Part shown: positions 8,337 through 16,507 of the stretch, one piece after another
Numbering within the stretch: position 1 is the stretch's first letter
Layout: each line of letters begins with the position of its first letter
Position numbers and translations under genes: made by a program
Source: Pseudomonas sp. GL-B-19
Lineage (GTDB): Bacteria > Pseudomonadota > Gammaproteobacteria > Pseudomonadales > Pseudomonadaceae
NCBI RefSeq assembly: GCF_019956415.1
Contig: NZ_JAHBDK010000053.1
Span: 124,001-188,000, forward strand
DNA length: 64,000 bases
Direction: 5' to 3'
The notes under the pieces: model-generated
What the model was told of the DNA's origin: nothing
The model's input: the letters and a program-made list of their open reading frames with translations, nothing else
Databases searched by the model: none

Positions 8337-8618
8337 ATGAGCGAGGCGTTGTCCATCCACCATGACCAGGCTGGTCATCAGTTCGAGACCACTGTGGACG
8401 GTCATCGTGCCTACCTGACCTATATGGATCTGGGGAAACAGACCCTGGATATCTATCGCACCTTTGTGCCCAACGCATTGCGTGGTCGCGGCATTGCCGC
8501 AGCCTTGACCGAGAAGGCGCTTTCGTACGCAGATGAAATGGGTTACACCGTGATCCCATCGTGCTCTTACGTCGAGCGCTACATGGAACGTCACCAGCGG
8601 CACGCCGCCAAGCTGTGA
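8337..8618 (+). CDS. Small GNAT-like N-acetyltransferase (NATD1/YjdJ type)
   Basis: A 93-residue minimal GCN5-related acetyltransferase. The acetyl-CoA-binding motif is visible as PNALRGRGIAAALTEKAL, and the C-terminal VIPSCSYVERYMERH is typical of the NATD1/YjdJ family. These single-domain proteins hold only the acetyl-CoA core; their acceptor is unknown. The ATG at 8337 is chosen with GAGGAG 5-10 bp upstream; an in-frame start at 8271 would add 22 poorly conserved-looking residues. It converges on the DAHP synthase gene across a shared terminator. Confidence 0.87.
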   Translation: MSEALSIHHDQAGHQFETTVDGHRAYLTYMDLGKQTLDIYRTFVPNALRGRGIAAALTEKALSYADEMGYTVIPSCSYVERYMERHQRHAAKL

Positions 8619-8633
8619 CCAAAACGAACGCAT

Positions 8634-8665
8634 AAAAAAACGCCAGGTTTAAGCCTGGCGTTTTT
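8634..8665. terminator. Bidirectional terminator between the GNAT and DAHP synthase genes
   Basis: The stem ACGCCAGG / CCTGGCGT has A7 before and T5 after, so it can stop transcription from both converging genes. Confidence 0.88.
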
Positions 8666-8683
8666 GTGTGCGCTAAACGGTGA

Positions 8684-9760
8684 TCAAGTGCGATCGCGTT
8701 TAGGCAGCACGTCCTTGAGCTTGGCATGCATGCTGCGCAAGGTGTTTTCGGTGGCGGACCAATCGATGCAGGCGTCGGTGATCGACACGCCGTATTGCAA
8801 GTCGGCGAGGTCTTTCGGGATGGCCTGGCAGCCCCAGTTCAGGTGACTCTCGACCATCAAGCCGATGATCGACTGGTTGCCTTCGAGAATTTGGTTGGCC
8901 ACATTCTCCATCACTAGCGGTTGCAGGGCCGGGTCCTTGTTGGAGTTGGCGTGGCTGCAATCGACCATGATGTTTGGCTTGATTTTCGCCTTGTTCAGCG
9001 CTTGCTCGCAAAGCGCGACGCTGACCGAGTCATAGTTCGGCTTGCCGTTGCCACCGCGCAGTACCACGTGGCCGTAGGCGTTGCCCTTGGTGGTGACGAT
9101 CGACACGCCACCTTCCTGATTGATGCCCAGGAAACGGTGCGGGCTGGAAACCGATTGCAGGGCGTTGATCGCCACTGTCAGACCGCCATCGGTGCCGTTC
9201 TTGAAGCCGACTGCCGAGGACAGGCCAGAAGCCATTTCGCGGTGAGTCTGGGACTCTGTGGTACGCGCACCGATGGCCGACCAGCTGATCAGGTCCTGCA
9301 GATACTGCGGGGAGATCGGGTCGAGGGCTTCGGTCGCGGTCGGCAGGCCCATTTCGGCCAGGTCGAGCAACAATTGACGACCAATGTGCAGACCATCCTG
9401 GATCTTGAACGAGTCGTCCAGGTACGGGTCGTTGATCAAGCCTTTCCAGCCGACGGTGGTGCGTGGCTTCTCGAAATACACGCGCATGACCAGATACAGG
9501 GTATCGGACACTTCGGCGGCGAGTGCCTTCAGGCGATCGGCGTATTCGTGGGCAGCCTTGATGTCGTGGATCGAGCAAGGCCCGATGACGACGAACAGGC
9601 GGTGGTCGGTGCCATCCAGGATATTGCGAATGACTTCGCGGCCTTTGGTGACGGTGCGCAGGGCGGCGTCGCTCAGAGGGATATCACGCTTGAGCTGATC
9701 AGGAGTGATCAGTGTCTCGTTGGAGGCGACGTTTAGGTCGTTGATCGGTAAATCAGCCAT
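8684..9760 (-). CDS. 3-deoxy-7-phosphoheptulonate synthase, class I
   Basis: A 358-residue class I (AroFGH-type) DAHP synthase. It condenses phosphoenolpyruvate with erythrose 4-phosphate in the first step of the shikimate pathway. Signature motifs are GPCSIHD, KPRTTVGWKGLINDP (PEP binding), GARTTESQTHREMASGLS and the metal ligand region DCSHANSNKDP. Length matches E. coli AroF/G/H (about 350). The N-terminal 45 residues form the extension that carries feedback control in this class; which amino acid inhibits it cannot be read with certainty. A class II enzyme for the same reaction lies at 22319-23668. Confidence 0.96.
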   Translation of the reverse strand: MADLPINDLNVASNETLITPDQLKRDIPLSDAALRTVTKGREVIRNILDGTDHRLFVVIGPCSIHDIKAAHEYADRLKALAAEVSDTLYLVMRVYFEKPRTTVGWKGLINDPYLDDSFKIQDGLHIGRQLLLDLAEMGLPTATEALDPISPQYLQDLISWSAIGARTTESQTHREMASGLSSAVGFKNGTDGGLTVAINALQSVSSPHRFLGINQEGGVSIVTTKGNAYGHVVLRGGNGKPNYDSVSVALCEQALNKAKIKPNIMVDCSHANSNKDPALQPLVMENVANQILEGNQSIIGLMVESHLNWGCQAIPKDLADLQYGVSITDACIDWSATENTLRSMHAKLKDVLPKRDRT

Positions 9761-9878
9761 CGTTTACTCGTCAGGTCACGGGTGCCGGCCGCCAGCGAAC
9801 CCGCGCGGCGGAGCACAGCAAATTAAGCGCGTCGGGGAGCCGAACCTTAGCGCGTTATCCGCCTGCTCGACAATGGGT

Positions 9879-10322
9879 TTAATCCAGCACCGGCTGTGCA
9901 AATGCCTTATGAACGGTGTCGTGAGAGAACTCGTCGGCATGCTCCTGGACCCATTCGAGGGCCAGTGCCTGAATATCCTGCAAGTCTTCGTGCGCGTCAT
10001 GCAGGCGACAGTAGCGTTCGATCTGGCACACCTGCTCGCCCATCCGGGCACTGAACAGCATCTGCTCGTCCACAAAGGCAATGCCCACCAGATAGCCGCG
10101 TTTGCGCCGCAGGCACCACGCCACATAGCCCAGATAACGCATGTCGGGGTTCAAGGTCGGCATGCGCACTTCCAGCGCCGTACCATGGCGCCAGGCCCGG
10201 TGATAATTGCAAGCCATGCCCCCGAGGCTGATAGTGTGCAAGCGCTGGCGCGAAATGCACTCATGTTTGAGTAACGTCATTTCGACGGGCACATCATCAG
10301 GATGAGGAATAAAACGTCCCAT
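9879..10322 (-). CDS. PilZ-like domain protein
   Basis: A 147-residue protein whose N-terminal 100 residues look like a PilZ domain, the c-di-GMP-binding beta barrel. The second motif (D/N)xSxxG appears only as TISLGG, with Thr replacing Asp/Asn, and the RxxxR motif is not clean, so ligand binding is doubtful. The C-terminal 50 residues are helical. The start ATG at 10322 is taken because MGRFIPHPDDVP is a typical PilZ lead-in; the frame runs on to 10547 inside the divergent gene. If the upstream ATG of the neighbour at 10321 is used, the two start codons share a CATG. Confidence 0.75.
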   Translation of the reverse strand: MGRFIPHPDDVPVEMTLLKHECISRQRLHTISLGGMACNYHRAWRHGTALEVRMPTLNPDMRYLGYVAWCLRRKRGYLVGIAFVDEQMLFSARMGEQVCQIERYCRLHDAHEDLQDIQALALEWVQEHADEFSHDTVHKAFAQPVLD

Positions 10323-10371
10323 GAACACGTACTCCCTGTGTCGGCCATCTGACATTGTTTCCCGAAGTATA

Positions 10372-10707
10372 GTGGTCGAATTGGAACTGACCGACTTCGA
10401 TGCCGACCAACGGCTACTGGCAATGAGCGGCGTATCCCTGGTGATTTTCACCAGTGTCGGCTGTGCCAGTTGCCGATTTGCCCGTGAACAGTTGCCCAGG
10501 CTCGATCTGACGGTTGATCGACTGTGCTGGATCGATGCCGGGAGCAATGGCGGGGTGGTCGAGCGATATCAGGTTTTTCATTTGCCGGCGCTGTTTGTGG
10601 TGCGCGACGGTGAGTTTTTCGGGGTACTACAATCGCGTCTGACCGGCACCGAACTCAATGATGCGGTCGGTCGGGCGCTGATGAGAACAGCAGAGGAGTT
10701 GCCATGA
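10372..10707 (+). CDS. Thioredoxin-fold protein
   Basis: A thioredoxin-like protein of 111 residues if it starts at GTG 10372. The in-frame ATG at 10321 would add 17 residues that overlap the divergent PilZ-like gene, and neither start has a strong ribosome binding site. The redox motif is CASC (in TSVGCASCRFAREQLP), close to the CxxC of thioredoxins, and a cis-Pro follows in VFHLPALFVV. No signal peptide is present, so it should be cytoplasmic. Its stop overlaps the start of the next gene (ATGA), suggesting co-translation with the ketopantoate-reductase-like enzyme. The client is unknown. Confidence 0.8.
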   Translation: MVELELTDFDADQRLLAMSGVSLVIFTSVGCASCRFAREQLPRLDLTVDRLCWIDAGSNGGVVERYQVFHLPALFVVRDGEFFGVLQSRLTGTELNDAVGRALMRTAEELP

Positions 10708-11660
10708 TGGGGGCAGTCACCAAGCCGACAATCGGTGTAATTGGAACCGGCGCTATCGGCGGGTTCTACGGGATGATGCTGGCGCGTGCCGGCTTCGATG
10801 TGCACTTCTTGCTGCGCAGTGAGTTTTCAGCGGTGGCCGAGCGCGGGTTGCAACTCGACAGCGCGGTGCATGGTGCGCTGACGTTGAATCCGGTTCAGGC
10901 CTATTCGTCGGCCGAAGACATGCCGCCCTGCGACTGGTTGTTGGTGGGCGCCAAAACCACCAGTAACGCGGATCTGGCGCCCGCCATCATTCAGGCGGCC
11001 GCACCGAATGCCAAGGTGCTGGTACTGCAAAATGGCCTGGACGTTGAAGACAGTCTGCGCGAGTTGCTCCCCGGCTCGCTGCATCTGCTGGGCGGGCTGT
11101 GTTTTATTTGCGTCCATCGCACCGGTCCCGGGGAAATTACCCATCAGGCGCTCGGTGCAGTCAACATCGGCTACCACAGTGGCCCCGCTGCTGATGAGCA
11201 GGCGCGCATGGCAATTGTCGAGGAGGGCGCCGGGTTATTTCACAGCGCCGGTATCGATTCGCAGGCCATGCCGGATCTGCACCAGGCACGTTGGCAAAAA
11301 CTGGTCTGGAATGTCCCGTACAACGGCCTGTCGGTTCTGCTGGGAGCAAGCACCACGCCATTGATGGCCGATGCCGACAGTCGGGAACTGATCAAGGCCT
11401 TGATGGCCGAAGTGGTTCAGGGGGCGATCGCCTGTGGTCACGACATACCGGCCGGTTATGCCGATCATCTGTTCATGGTGACCGAAAGAATGCCGGACTA
11501 CTGGCCGAGCATGTATCACGATTTCCTGCACAAGCGACCGCTGGAACTGGCCGCGATTTATGCGCGGCCCTTGGCGGCGGCCAAAGCGGCGGGGTGCGAA
11601 TTGCCGCTGATTGAAGCGTTGTATCGCAGTTTGGGGTTCATCGATCGACGCAACAGGTGA
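10704..11660 (+). CDS. 2-dehydropantoate 2-reductase family protein (PanE/ApbA-like)
   Basis: A 318-residue NADPH-dependent reductase of the ketopantoate reductase family. The N-terminal Rossmann motif is GVIGTGAIGGFYG (about residues 10-22), followed by the family core LVGAKTTSN and QNGLDVE, and the C-terminal helical domain with the catalytic Lys/Asn region KLVWNVPYNGLSVLL. PanE makes pantoate for coenzyme A, but Pseudomonas often has several paralogues, so the substrate here is not certain. It overlaps the thioredoxin-like gene by 4 bp and precedes the nucleotidase gene by 25 bp. Confidence 0.88.
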   Translation: MMGAVTKPTIGVIGTGAIGGFYGMMLARAGFDVHFLLRSEFSAVAERGLQLDSAVHGALTLNPVQAYSSAEDMPPCDWLLVGAKTTSNADLAPAIIQAAAPNAKVLVLQNGLDVEDSLRELLPGSLHLLGGLCFICVHRTGPGEITHQALGAVNIGYHSGPAADEQARMAIVEEGAGLFHSAGIDSQAMPDLHQARWQKLVWNVPYNGLSVLLGASTTPLMADADSRELIKALMAEVVQGAIACGHDIPAGYADHLFMVTERMPDYWPSMYHDFLHKRPLELAAIYARPLAAAKAAGCELPLIEALYRSLGFIDRRNR

Positions 11661-11685
11661 GCCGATCTACCTGAGGGGGAAGGGC

Positions 11686-12591
11686 ATGGCAAAGACTATC
11701 GACGACAAACTGGTGCTGGCGATTTCTTCGCGAGCACTGTTCGACCTGAGCGAAAGCCACAAGGTTTATCTGTCGAGCGGCGTCGAAGCCTACCGGCAAT
11801 ATCAGATCGAGCACGAAGACGAAATCCTCGAACCCGGTGACGCTTTCCCTCTGGTGGAGAAACTCCTGAACCTCAACACCCGCCTCGGTCGAGCGCGGGT
11901 CGAGGTGATCCTGGTGTCGCGCAACAGCGCCGACACCGGCCTGCGGGTGTTTAACTCGATTCACCACTATGGGCTGGCGATTTCCCGCGCGGCGTTTGTC
12001 GGCGGACGCAGCCCCTATCCGTATCTCAAGGCCTTTGGCTGTGACCTGTTTCTGTCGACGCATGCCGAAGATGTGCGCAGTGCACTGGACGCCGGTTTCG
12101 CGGCGGCGACCATTTTGTCGGGCGGTGCGAGCCGCGCAGCCAGTGATGAATTGCGGATTGCCTTCGACGGTGATGCGGTGCTGTTTTCCGACGAATCGGA
12201 GCGGGTCTACCAATCCGGTGGCCTGGAAGCGTTTCAGGCCAGCGAGCGTGAGTCCGCCCGCGAACCGCTGCGCGGAGGGCCGTTCAAGGGCTTCCTGGCC
12301 GCCCTCAACCTGTTGCAGCGTGAATTTCCCGACGACGACTGCCCTATCCGCACGGCGTTGGTGACGGCGCGTTCAGCACCGGCCCATGAGCGAGTGATTC
12401 GTACGTTGCGCGAATGGGATATTCGTCTGGACGAATCGCTGTTTCTCGGTGGCCTGACCAAATCCGCATTTCTCGAAGCGTTTGCCGCCGACGTGTTTTT
12501 CGACGATCAGGCCGGCCATTGCGAGTTGGCCCGCGAAGTCGTCGCCACCGGCCACGTACCGCACGGCATAAGCAACGAGCAAAAGGTTTAA
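11686..12591 (+). CDS. 5'-nucleotidase (cytosolic NT5C1-type)
   Basis: A 301-residue protein of the cytosolic 5'-nucleotidase family (eukaryotic NT5C1-like), expected to dephosphorylate nucleoside monophosphates. Recognisable stretches are LVLAISSRALFDLSESH, VEVILVSRNSADTGLRVFNSI, AAFVGGRSPYPYLKAF and the C-terminal VFFDDQAGHCE, which supply the HAD-like aspartates and the Lys/Asp loop. The first HAD Asp is in the position of the conserved FDL segment. Start 11686 has GAGGGGGAAGGG upstream. It is probably in one transcript with the preceding reductase gene. Confidence 0.88.
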   Translation: MAKTIDDKLVLAISSRALFDLSESHKVYLSSGVEAYRQYQIEHEDEILEPGDAFPLVEKLLNLNTRLGRARVEVILVSRNSADTGLRVFNSIHHYGLAISRAAFVGGRSPYPYLKAFGCDLFLSTHAEDVRSALDAGFAAATILSGGASRAASDELRIAFDGDAVLFSDESERVYQSGGLEAFQASERESAREPLRGGPFKGFLAALNLLQREFPDDDCPIRTALVTARSAPAHERVIRTLREWDIRLDESLFLGGLTKSAFLEAFAADVFFDDQAGHCELAREVVATGHVPHGISNEQKV

Positions 12592-12686
12592 GCCAGCGGT
12601 TCAATACGTTACGCAAAGCGTCGTACTCGCCAAGGCACTGCTAAGCTGAATCAAATCTCCGCCATGTTGGCTTGCGAGGAGATCCT

Positions 12687-13190
12687 ATGATTCAGTCGAT
12701 GCTGTATGCCACTGACCTTGGCCTATATGCACCGTTGGTGATGCAGCACGCCTTGGCCCTGGCGCGGACATTCAATGCAGACTTGTATGTGGTGCACGCG
12801 GTTGAGCCCATGGGGTTGTTTGCCGAATCGGTGCTTCAGAGCTACCTGGATGAGCAGGCGTTGAACGAGTTTCACAGTCAGGGCCTGAGTACTGTGATTG
12901 CCAATATCGAGCAGCGGGTGCTCGACAGCTTTCGTGAAGAGTTGGGGGATGAAGGGGAGCAGGACCTGGCGCGGATTCAAGCGGTGAGGGTGCTTCAGGG
13001 CGATCCGTCGCAGGTGATTCTCGACCAGGCGGAGAAACTCTCTGTCGATTTGCTGATCGTAGGGAGTCATAGCCACGGTGCCGGCGCGGAAACGCCTCTG
13101 GGCAGGACCGCAGCACGCGTGTTGCAGCTGTCTCGGGTGCCGGTCTATCTGGTGCCGCTGGTGGAGCGGCGCCGGCAGGGTGATCGCTAG
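12687..13190 (+). CDS. Universal stress protein (UspA family)
   Basis: A 167-residue single-domain UspA fold. The N-terminal strand MIQSMLYATDLG and the C-terminal ATP-binding motif LLIVGSHSHGAGAETPLGRTAARVLQLSRVPVYLVP (G-2x-G-9x-G-S/T type) are clear, although the Ser/Thr of the motif is shifted by an insertion. ATG 12687 is preceded by GAGGAG. Such proteins help survival under starvation or oxygen limitation. It stands alone, 113 bp upstream of cysB. Confidence 0.9.
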   Translation: MIQSMLYATDLGLYAPLVMQHALALARTFNADLYVVHAVEPMGLFAESVLQSYLDEQALNEFHSQGLSTVIANIEQRVLDSFREELGDEGEQDLARIQAVRVLQGDPSQVILDQAEKLSVDLLIVGSHSHGAGAETPLGRTAARVLQLSRVPVYLVPLVERRRQGDR

Positions 13191-13303
13191 AAAACGAATA
13201 CTGGCAATTCGACAAAAAAGTTCTAGATTTATTCTTCAAACCATTAATATAGTTATATACCGTCGCTGATGCCCGTGGCGTCTACCTGCTTTGAGGGATT
13301 CAT

Positions 13304-14278
13304 ATGAAGCTTCAACAATTGCGCTACATCTGGGAAGTGGCGCACCACGACCTCAACGTTTCCGCTACTGCACAAAGCCTTTACACCTCGCAACCGGGTA
13401 TCAGTAAGCAGATCCGTCTGCTGGAAGACGAATTGGGGGTCGAGGTTTTCGCCCGCAGCGGCAAGCACCTGACCCGCGTCACCCCGGCCGGCGAGCGCAT
13501 CATCACCACCGCCGGCGAGATTCTGCGCAAGGTTGAAAGCATCAAGCAGATCGCCCAGGAATTCTCCAACGAGAAAAAGGGCACCCTGTCGATCGCCACC
13601 ACTCACACTCAGGCGCGTTATGCGTTGCCACCGGTGATCAGCAATTTCATCAAGCAATATCCGGACGTTGCCCTGCACATGCACCAAGGCTCGCCGATGC
13701 AGATCGCTGAAATGGCCGCTGACGGCACCGTGGATTTCGCCATTGCCACTGAAGCGCTGGAGTTGTTCGGCGACCTGGTGATGATGCCGTGCTACCGCTG
13801 GAACCGCTGCGTAGTCGTGCCTCAAGGCCACCCGCTGACCAAACTGTCGACGCTGACCCTCGAAGCCCTGGCCGAATACCCGATCGTGACTTATGTGTTC
13901 GGTTTCACCGGCCGTTCGAAGCTCGACGAAGCGTTCAGCCATCGCGGTCTGACGCCCAAAGTGGTGTTCACCGCCGCCGACGCCGACGTGATCAAAACCT
14001 ACGTTCGTCTGGGCCTGGGCGTGGGCATCGTGGCGAAAATGGCGGTCGACGCCAAACTCGATAGCGATCTGGTGGTGCTCGATGCCAGCGAGCTGTTCGA
14101 GTCCAGCATTACCAAAATCGGTTTCCGTCGCGGCACCTTCCTGCGTGGTTTCATGTGCGACTTCATCGAGAAGTTTGCCCCGCACCTGACCCGCGAAGTC
14201 ATGGCCAAAGCCATTCAGTGCCACAACAAGCAGGAACTGGAAGAGCTGTTCGACGGCGTCGAACTGCCGGTCCATTAA
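13304..14278 (+). CDS. cysB: LysR-type transcriptional regulator CysB
   Basis: A 324-residue CysB, the activator of sulfur assimilation genes that senses N-acetylserine. The N-terminus MKLQQLRYIWEVAHHDLNVSATAQSLYTSQPGISKQIRLLE is essentially the canonical CysB helix-turn-helix (split here over residues 1-42). The effector domain retains the Thr/Ser-rich pocket region ATTHTQARYALP and the conserved TYVFGFTGRSKLDEAF. Length equals E. coli CysB (324). The upstream 110 bp are AT-rich. It converges on the Gre-like gene across 15 bp. Confidence 0.97.
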   Translation: MKLQQLRYIWEVAHHDLNVSATAQSLYTSQPGISKQIRLLEDELGVEVFARSGKHLTRVTPAGERIITTAGEILRKVESIKQIAQEFSNEKKGTLSIATTHTQARYALPPVISNFIKQYPDVALHMHQGSPMQIAEMAADGTVDFAIATEALELFGDLVMMPCYRWNRCVVVPQGHPLTKLSTLTLEALAEYPIVTYVFGFTGRSKLDEAFSHRGLTPKVVFTAADADVIKTYVRLGLGVGIVAKMAVDAKLDSDLVVLDASELFESSITKIGFRRGTFLRGFMCDFIEKFAPHLTREVMAKAIQCHNKQELEELFDGVELPVH

Positions 14279-14293
14279 TCAGGTGTCCTTGTT

Positions 14294-14776
14294 CTAGACC
14301 ACCTCGGTAACAGAAAACTGTTGCCGAGCGCCCGCCACCAGAATCTCCACTTCATCCCCTTCGAACTTGCCCAGCAGGCTTTTGCCCAGCGGCGAGCGGG
14401 GGGTGATGACAGTAATCCATTGCCCCACCAGATCGACCTTCAGGCCGGCTGCATCGGGGGCCAGAAACAGCCATTGCTCGCGGCCCTTTTCGTCTTCCAG
14501 GCCGAGCAATGCACCGACTTCAATGCCGCGCTGATCGTCATAAGGACGCAAAGTCAGATTCTGGCACAGCGTCAGTGACTGCCTGATCTCTTCCACTCGC
14601 CTGGCCTGTCCGGCCGCCAGATAGGAGGCCTCCAGCCCCAGGGTGTCGTACTTGTTTTCGGCGATGTTCTCTTCGTGGGTCGCGGTTTCGTAAGCGGTTT
14701 GCGCGGCACGCTCGGCGATGTCGAGATCGACCCGCAGCTTGTCGAGAATCAGTTGGTGGACCGTCTGTTTGTTCAT
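14294..14776 (-). CDS. GreA/GreB family elongation factor paralogue
   Basis: A 160-residue Gre-like protein: N-terminal coiled coil (about 1-80) and C-terminal FKBP-like domain (about 90-160, with SPLGKSLLGKFEGDEVEI). The coiled-coil tip reads HEENIAENKYDTLGLEA instead of the GDLSENAEY motif of GreA/B, so acidic residues remain but spacing and context differ. Members of such Gre-like families can compete with GreA/B at the RNA polymerase secondary channel rather than cleave RNA. The ATG at 14776 begins MNKQTVHQLIL. It is downstream of the membrane protein gene with a 2-bp gap, probably one operon. Confidence 0.82.
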   Translation of the reverse strand: MNKQTVHQLILDKLRVDLDIAERAAQTAYETATHEENIAENKYDTLGLEASYLAAGQARRVEEIRQSLTLCQNLTLRPYDDQRGIEVGALLGLEDEKGREQWLFLAPDAAGLKVDLVGQWITVITPRSPLGKSLLGKFEGDEVEILVAGARQQFSVTEVV

Positions 14777-14778
14777 GA

Positions 14779-15192
14779 TCAATCGCAGAATTGCAGGACA
14801 TTGGCGCGGCTTTTTTCGCTCGGTGCCGTTTGGTCCTGCTGCAACCAGAACTGGCATTTTGGATTGGACAGATTGCGGCTGCTGCTACGGGCTTGATCCA
14901 TTCGTACCTGCTGCTCGTTCTTGCGCAGGTTCTCTTCGTACTGTCCGAATATCGGGCTCTGCGCTGGAATATCCGGCTGCGGCTGTTCAACCACCACCGG
15001 CGGCTTGGCCAGTTGCTCCACGGCAGCCGCCAGCGGTGCCAATTGCTCTTTGAAAAGCAGCGCAGAGGCGAGCCAGCAGGTCAGCGCGATAACGAGAAAT
15101 CCCAGCCATAAACCGAGGGCAATGCTGCCGGTCAGTTGCAGGGCATTGAGCTGGATCGGCAACGAGCGGCGCGGCTTGGGACGGTAGGGCAT
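14779..15192 (-). CDS. Small membrane protein of unknown function
   Basis: A 137-residue protein with a basic N-terminus (MPYRPKPRRSLPIQ) and one long hydrophobic segment at about 20-46. A Pro/Gln-rich linker and a charged periplasmic or cytoplasmic tail with two cysteines follow. No domain is recognised. ATG 15192 is strongly supported by AGGAGG 5 bp upstream. It is translated with the Gre-like gene 2 bp downstream. That pairing is the only functional hint. Confidence 0.7.
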   Translation of the reverse strand: MPYRPKPRRSLPIQLNALQLTGSIALGLWLGFLVIALTCWLASALLFKEQLAPLAAAVEQLAKPPVVVEQPQPDIPAQSPIFGQYEENLRKNEQQVRMDQARSSSRNLSNPKCQFWLQQDQTAPSEKSRANVLQFCD

Positions 15193-15316
15193 GGCTGCCT
15201 CCTGGCGGATGGTCACGGGCGAATGGCGATTGTCGCACGAAGATTAATCGCCGTCGGCTCTTCTGCACGAGGTAATTTATGCGGACAATCGGCGCCTTTG
15301 CCAACGGGAACCTGGA

Positions 15317-16459
15317 ATGCCTGAACTGAAAACCCGCTGGGATATTTTTTGCACCGTGGTCGACAACTTTGGCGACATCGGCGTGACCTGGCGCCTGGCT
15401 CGACAACTGGTGGCCGAGCACCCCATCGAAGTACGTTTGTGGGTCGATGACCTGCGCGCCTTCGAGCGTCTGTGTCCCGAGATCGATATCCATGCCGCGC
15501 AGCAATGGCATGCCGGTGTTGAAGTGCGCCAATGGCCAGCCGAGTGGTTGGCTACCGACGCGGCGGATGTGGTCATTGCCGCGTTCGCCTGTCAGTTGCC
15601 GAGTGCCTACATGGACGCCATGGCCGGGCGGGTAAAGCCGCCGCTGTGGATGAACCTCGATTACCTGAGCGCCGAAGACTGGGTAATCGGTTGCCACGGT
15701 TTGCCGTCGGTCAAATACAAAACGGTGCAGAAGTATTTCTTCTTCCCGGGATTCCAGCCGGGCACCGGAGGTCTGATGCGTGAAAGTGGACTGCTTGAAC
15801 GCCGTCGGCAGTTTCAGCAAAGTCCCGAGGTACAACGAGCGTTCCTTCAAGGATTGGGCATTGATCGTGCCGCGAATGCGCAATTGATCTCGCTGTTTGC
15901 CTATGAGAATGCCGGGTTGTCGAGTTGGCTGGATGTGCTGGCCGCCGATTCAACGCCTACGCATTTACTGGTGCCCGAAGGGCGGATTCTCGGCGATGTC
16001 GAACGCTGGCTCGGCGTTGAAGGATTAGCCGGGGGGGCGCTGCATGTCTGTGACGGCTTGACCGTCCAGGTGCTGCCGTTCGTCAGACAGGATCAATACG
16101 ATCAGTTGCTCTGGTGCTGCGATTTCAACGCCGTGCGCGGTGAAGATTCATTTGTTCGTGCCCAATGGGCGGGCCGGCCAATGCTCTGGCACATCTATCA
16201 GCAGGAGGAAGACATCCATCTGGACAAGCTCGATGCGTTCCTCGCGCTGTACACAAAAGGCCTGTCCGAGCCTGCCAGCCAGGCGATCAACGGTCTTTGG
16301 CGCGCGTGGAATGCGGGTCATGATATGTCTGACCACTGGCGCACGGCCCGCAAACACTGGCCAGAGCTGCAAAAACACGCCGAGGCGTGGTGTCTGGAAC
16401 AAGCCTTGCAGGCCGATCTTGCCGCGGCGCTGGTACAGTTTTATGTAAATTGGATATGA
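15317..16459 (+). CDS. earP: EF-P arginine rhamnosyltransferase EarP
   Basis: A 380-residue EarP (formerly DUF2331), the GT-B glycosyltransferase that moves rhamnose from dTDP-L-rhamnose onto Arg32 of EF-P. The N-terminal segment FCTVVDNFGDIGVTWRLARQL holds both catalytic aspartates (Asp16 and Asp20 here, equivalent to Asp13/Asp17 of characterised EarP). The nucleotide-binding part NAVRGEDSFVRAQWAGRP contains the conserved Glu and Asp. The gene sits 48 bp upstream of efp, whose product has Arg at position 32, so enzyme and substrate are encoded together. This modification relieves ribosome stalling at polyproline. Confidence 0.97.
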   Translation: MPELKTRWDIFCTVVDNFGDIGVTWRLARQLVAEHPIEVRLWVDDLRAFERLCPEIDIHAAQQWHAGVEVRQWPAEWLATDAADVVIAAFACQLPSAYMDAMAGRVKPPLWMNLDYLSAEDWVIGCHGLPSVKYKTVQKYFFFPGFQPGTGGLMRESGLLERRRQFQQSPEVQRAFLQGLGIDRAANAQLISLFAYENAGLSSWLDVLAADSTPTHLLVPEGRILGDVERWLGVEGLAGGALHVCDGLTVQVLPFVRQDQYDQLLWCCDFNAVRGEDSFVRAQWAGRPMLWHIYQQEEDIHLDKLDAFLALYTKGLSEPASQAINGLWRAWNAGHDMSDHWRTARKHWPELQKHAEAWCLEQALQADLAAALVQFYVNWI

Positions 16460-16507
16460 TACGCGGCCTAGATTTTTGTAAATCCCATCCAAATTCGGAT
16501 ATTCGCA

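Noticed and set aside
13253..14275. Long open frame of 340 codons antisense to cysB
   Set aside because: It lies fully opposite a canonical CysB, has no domain, and reflects high-GC codon bias.
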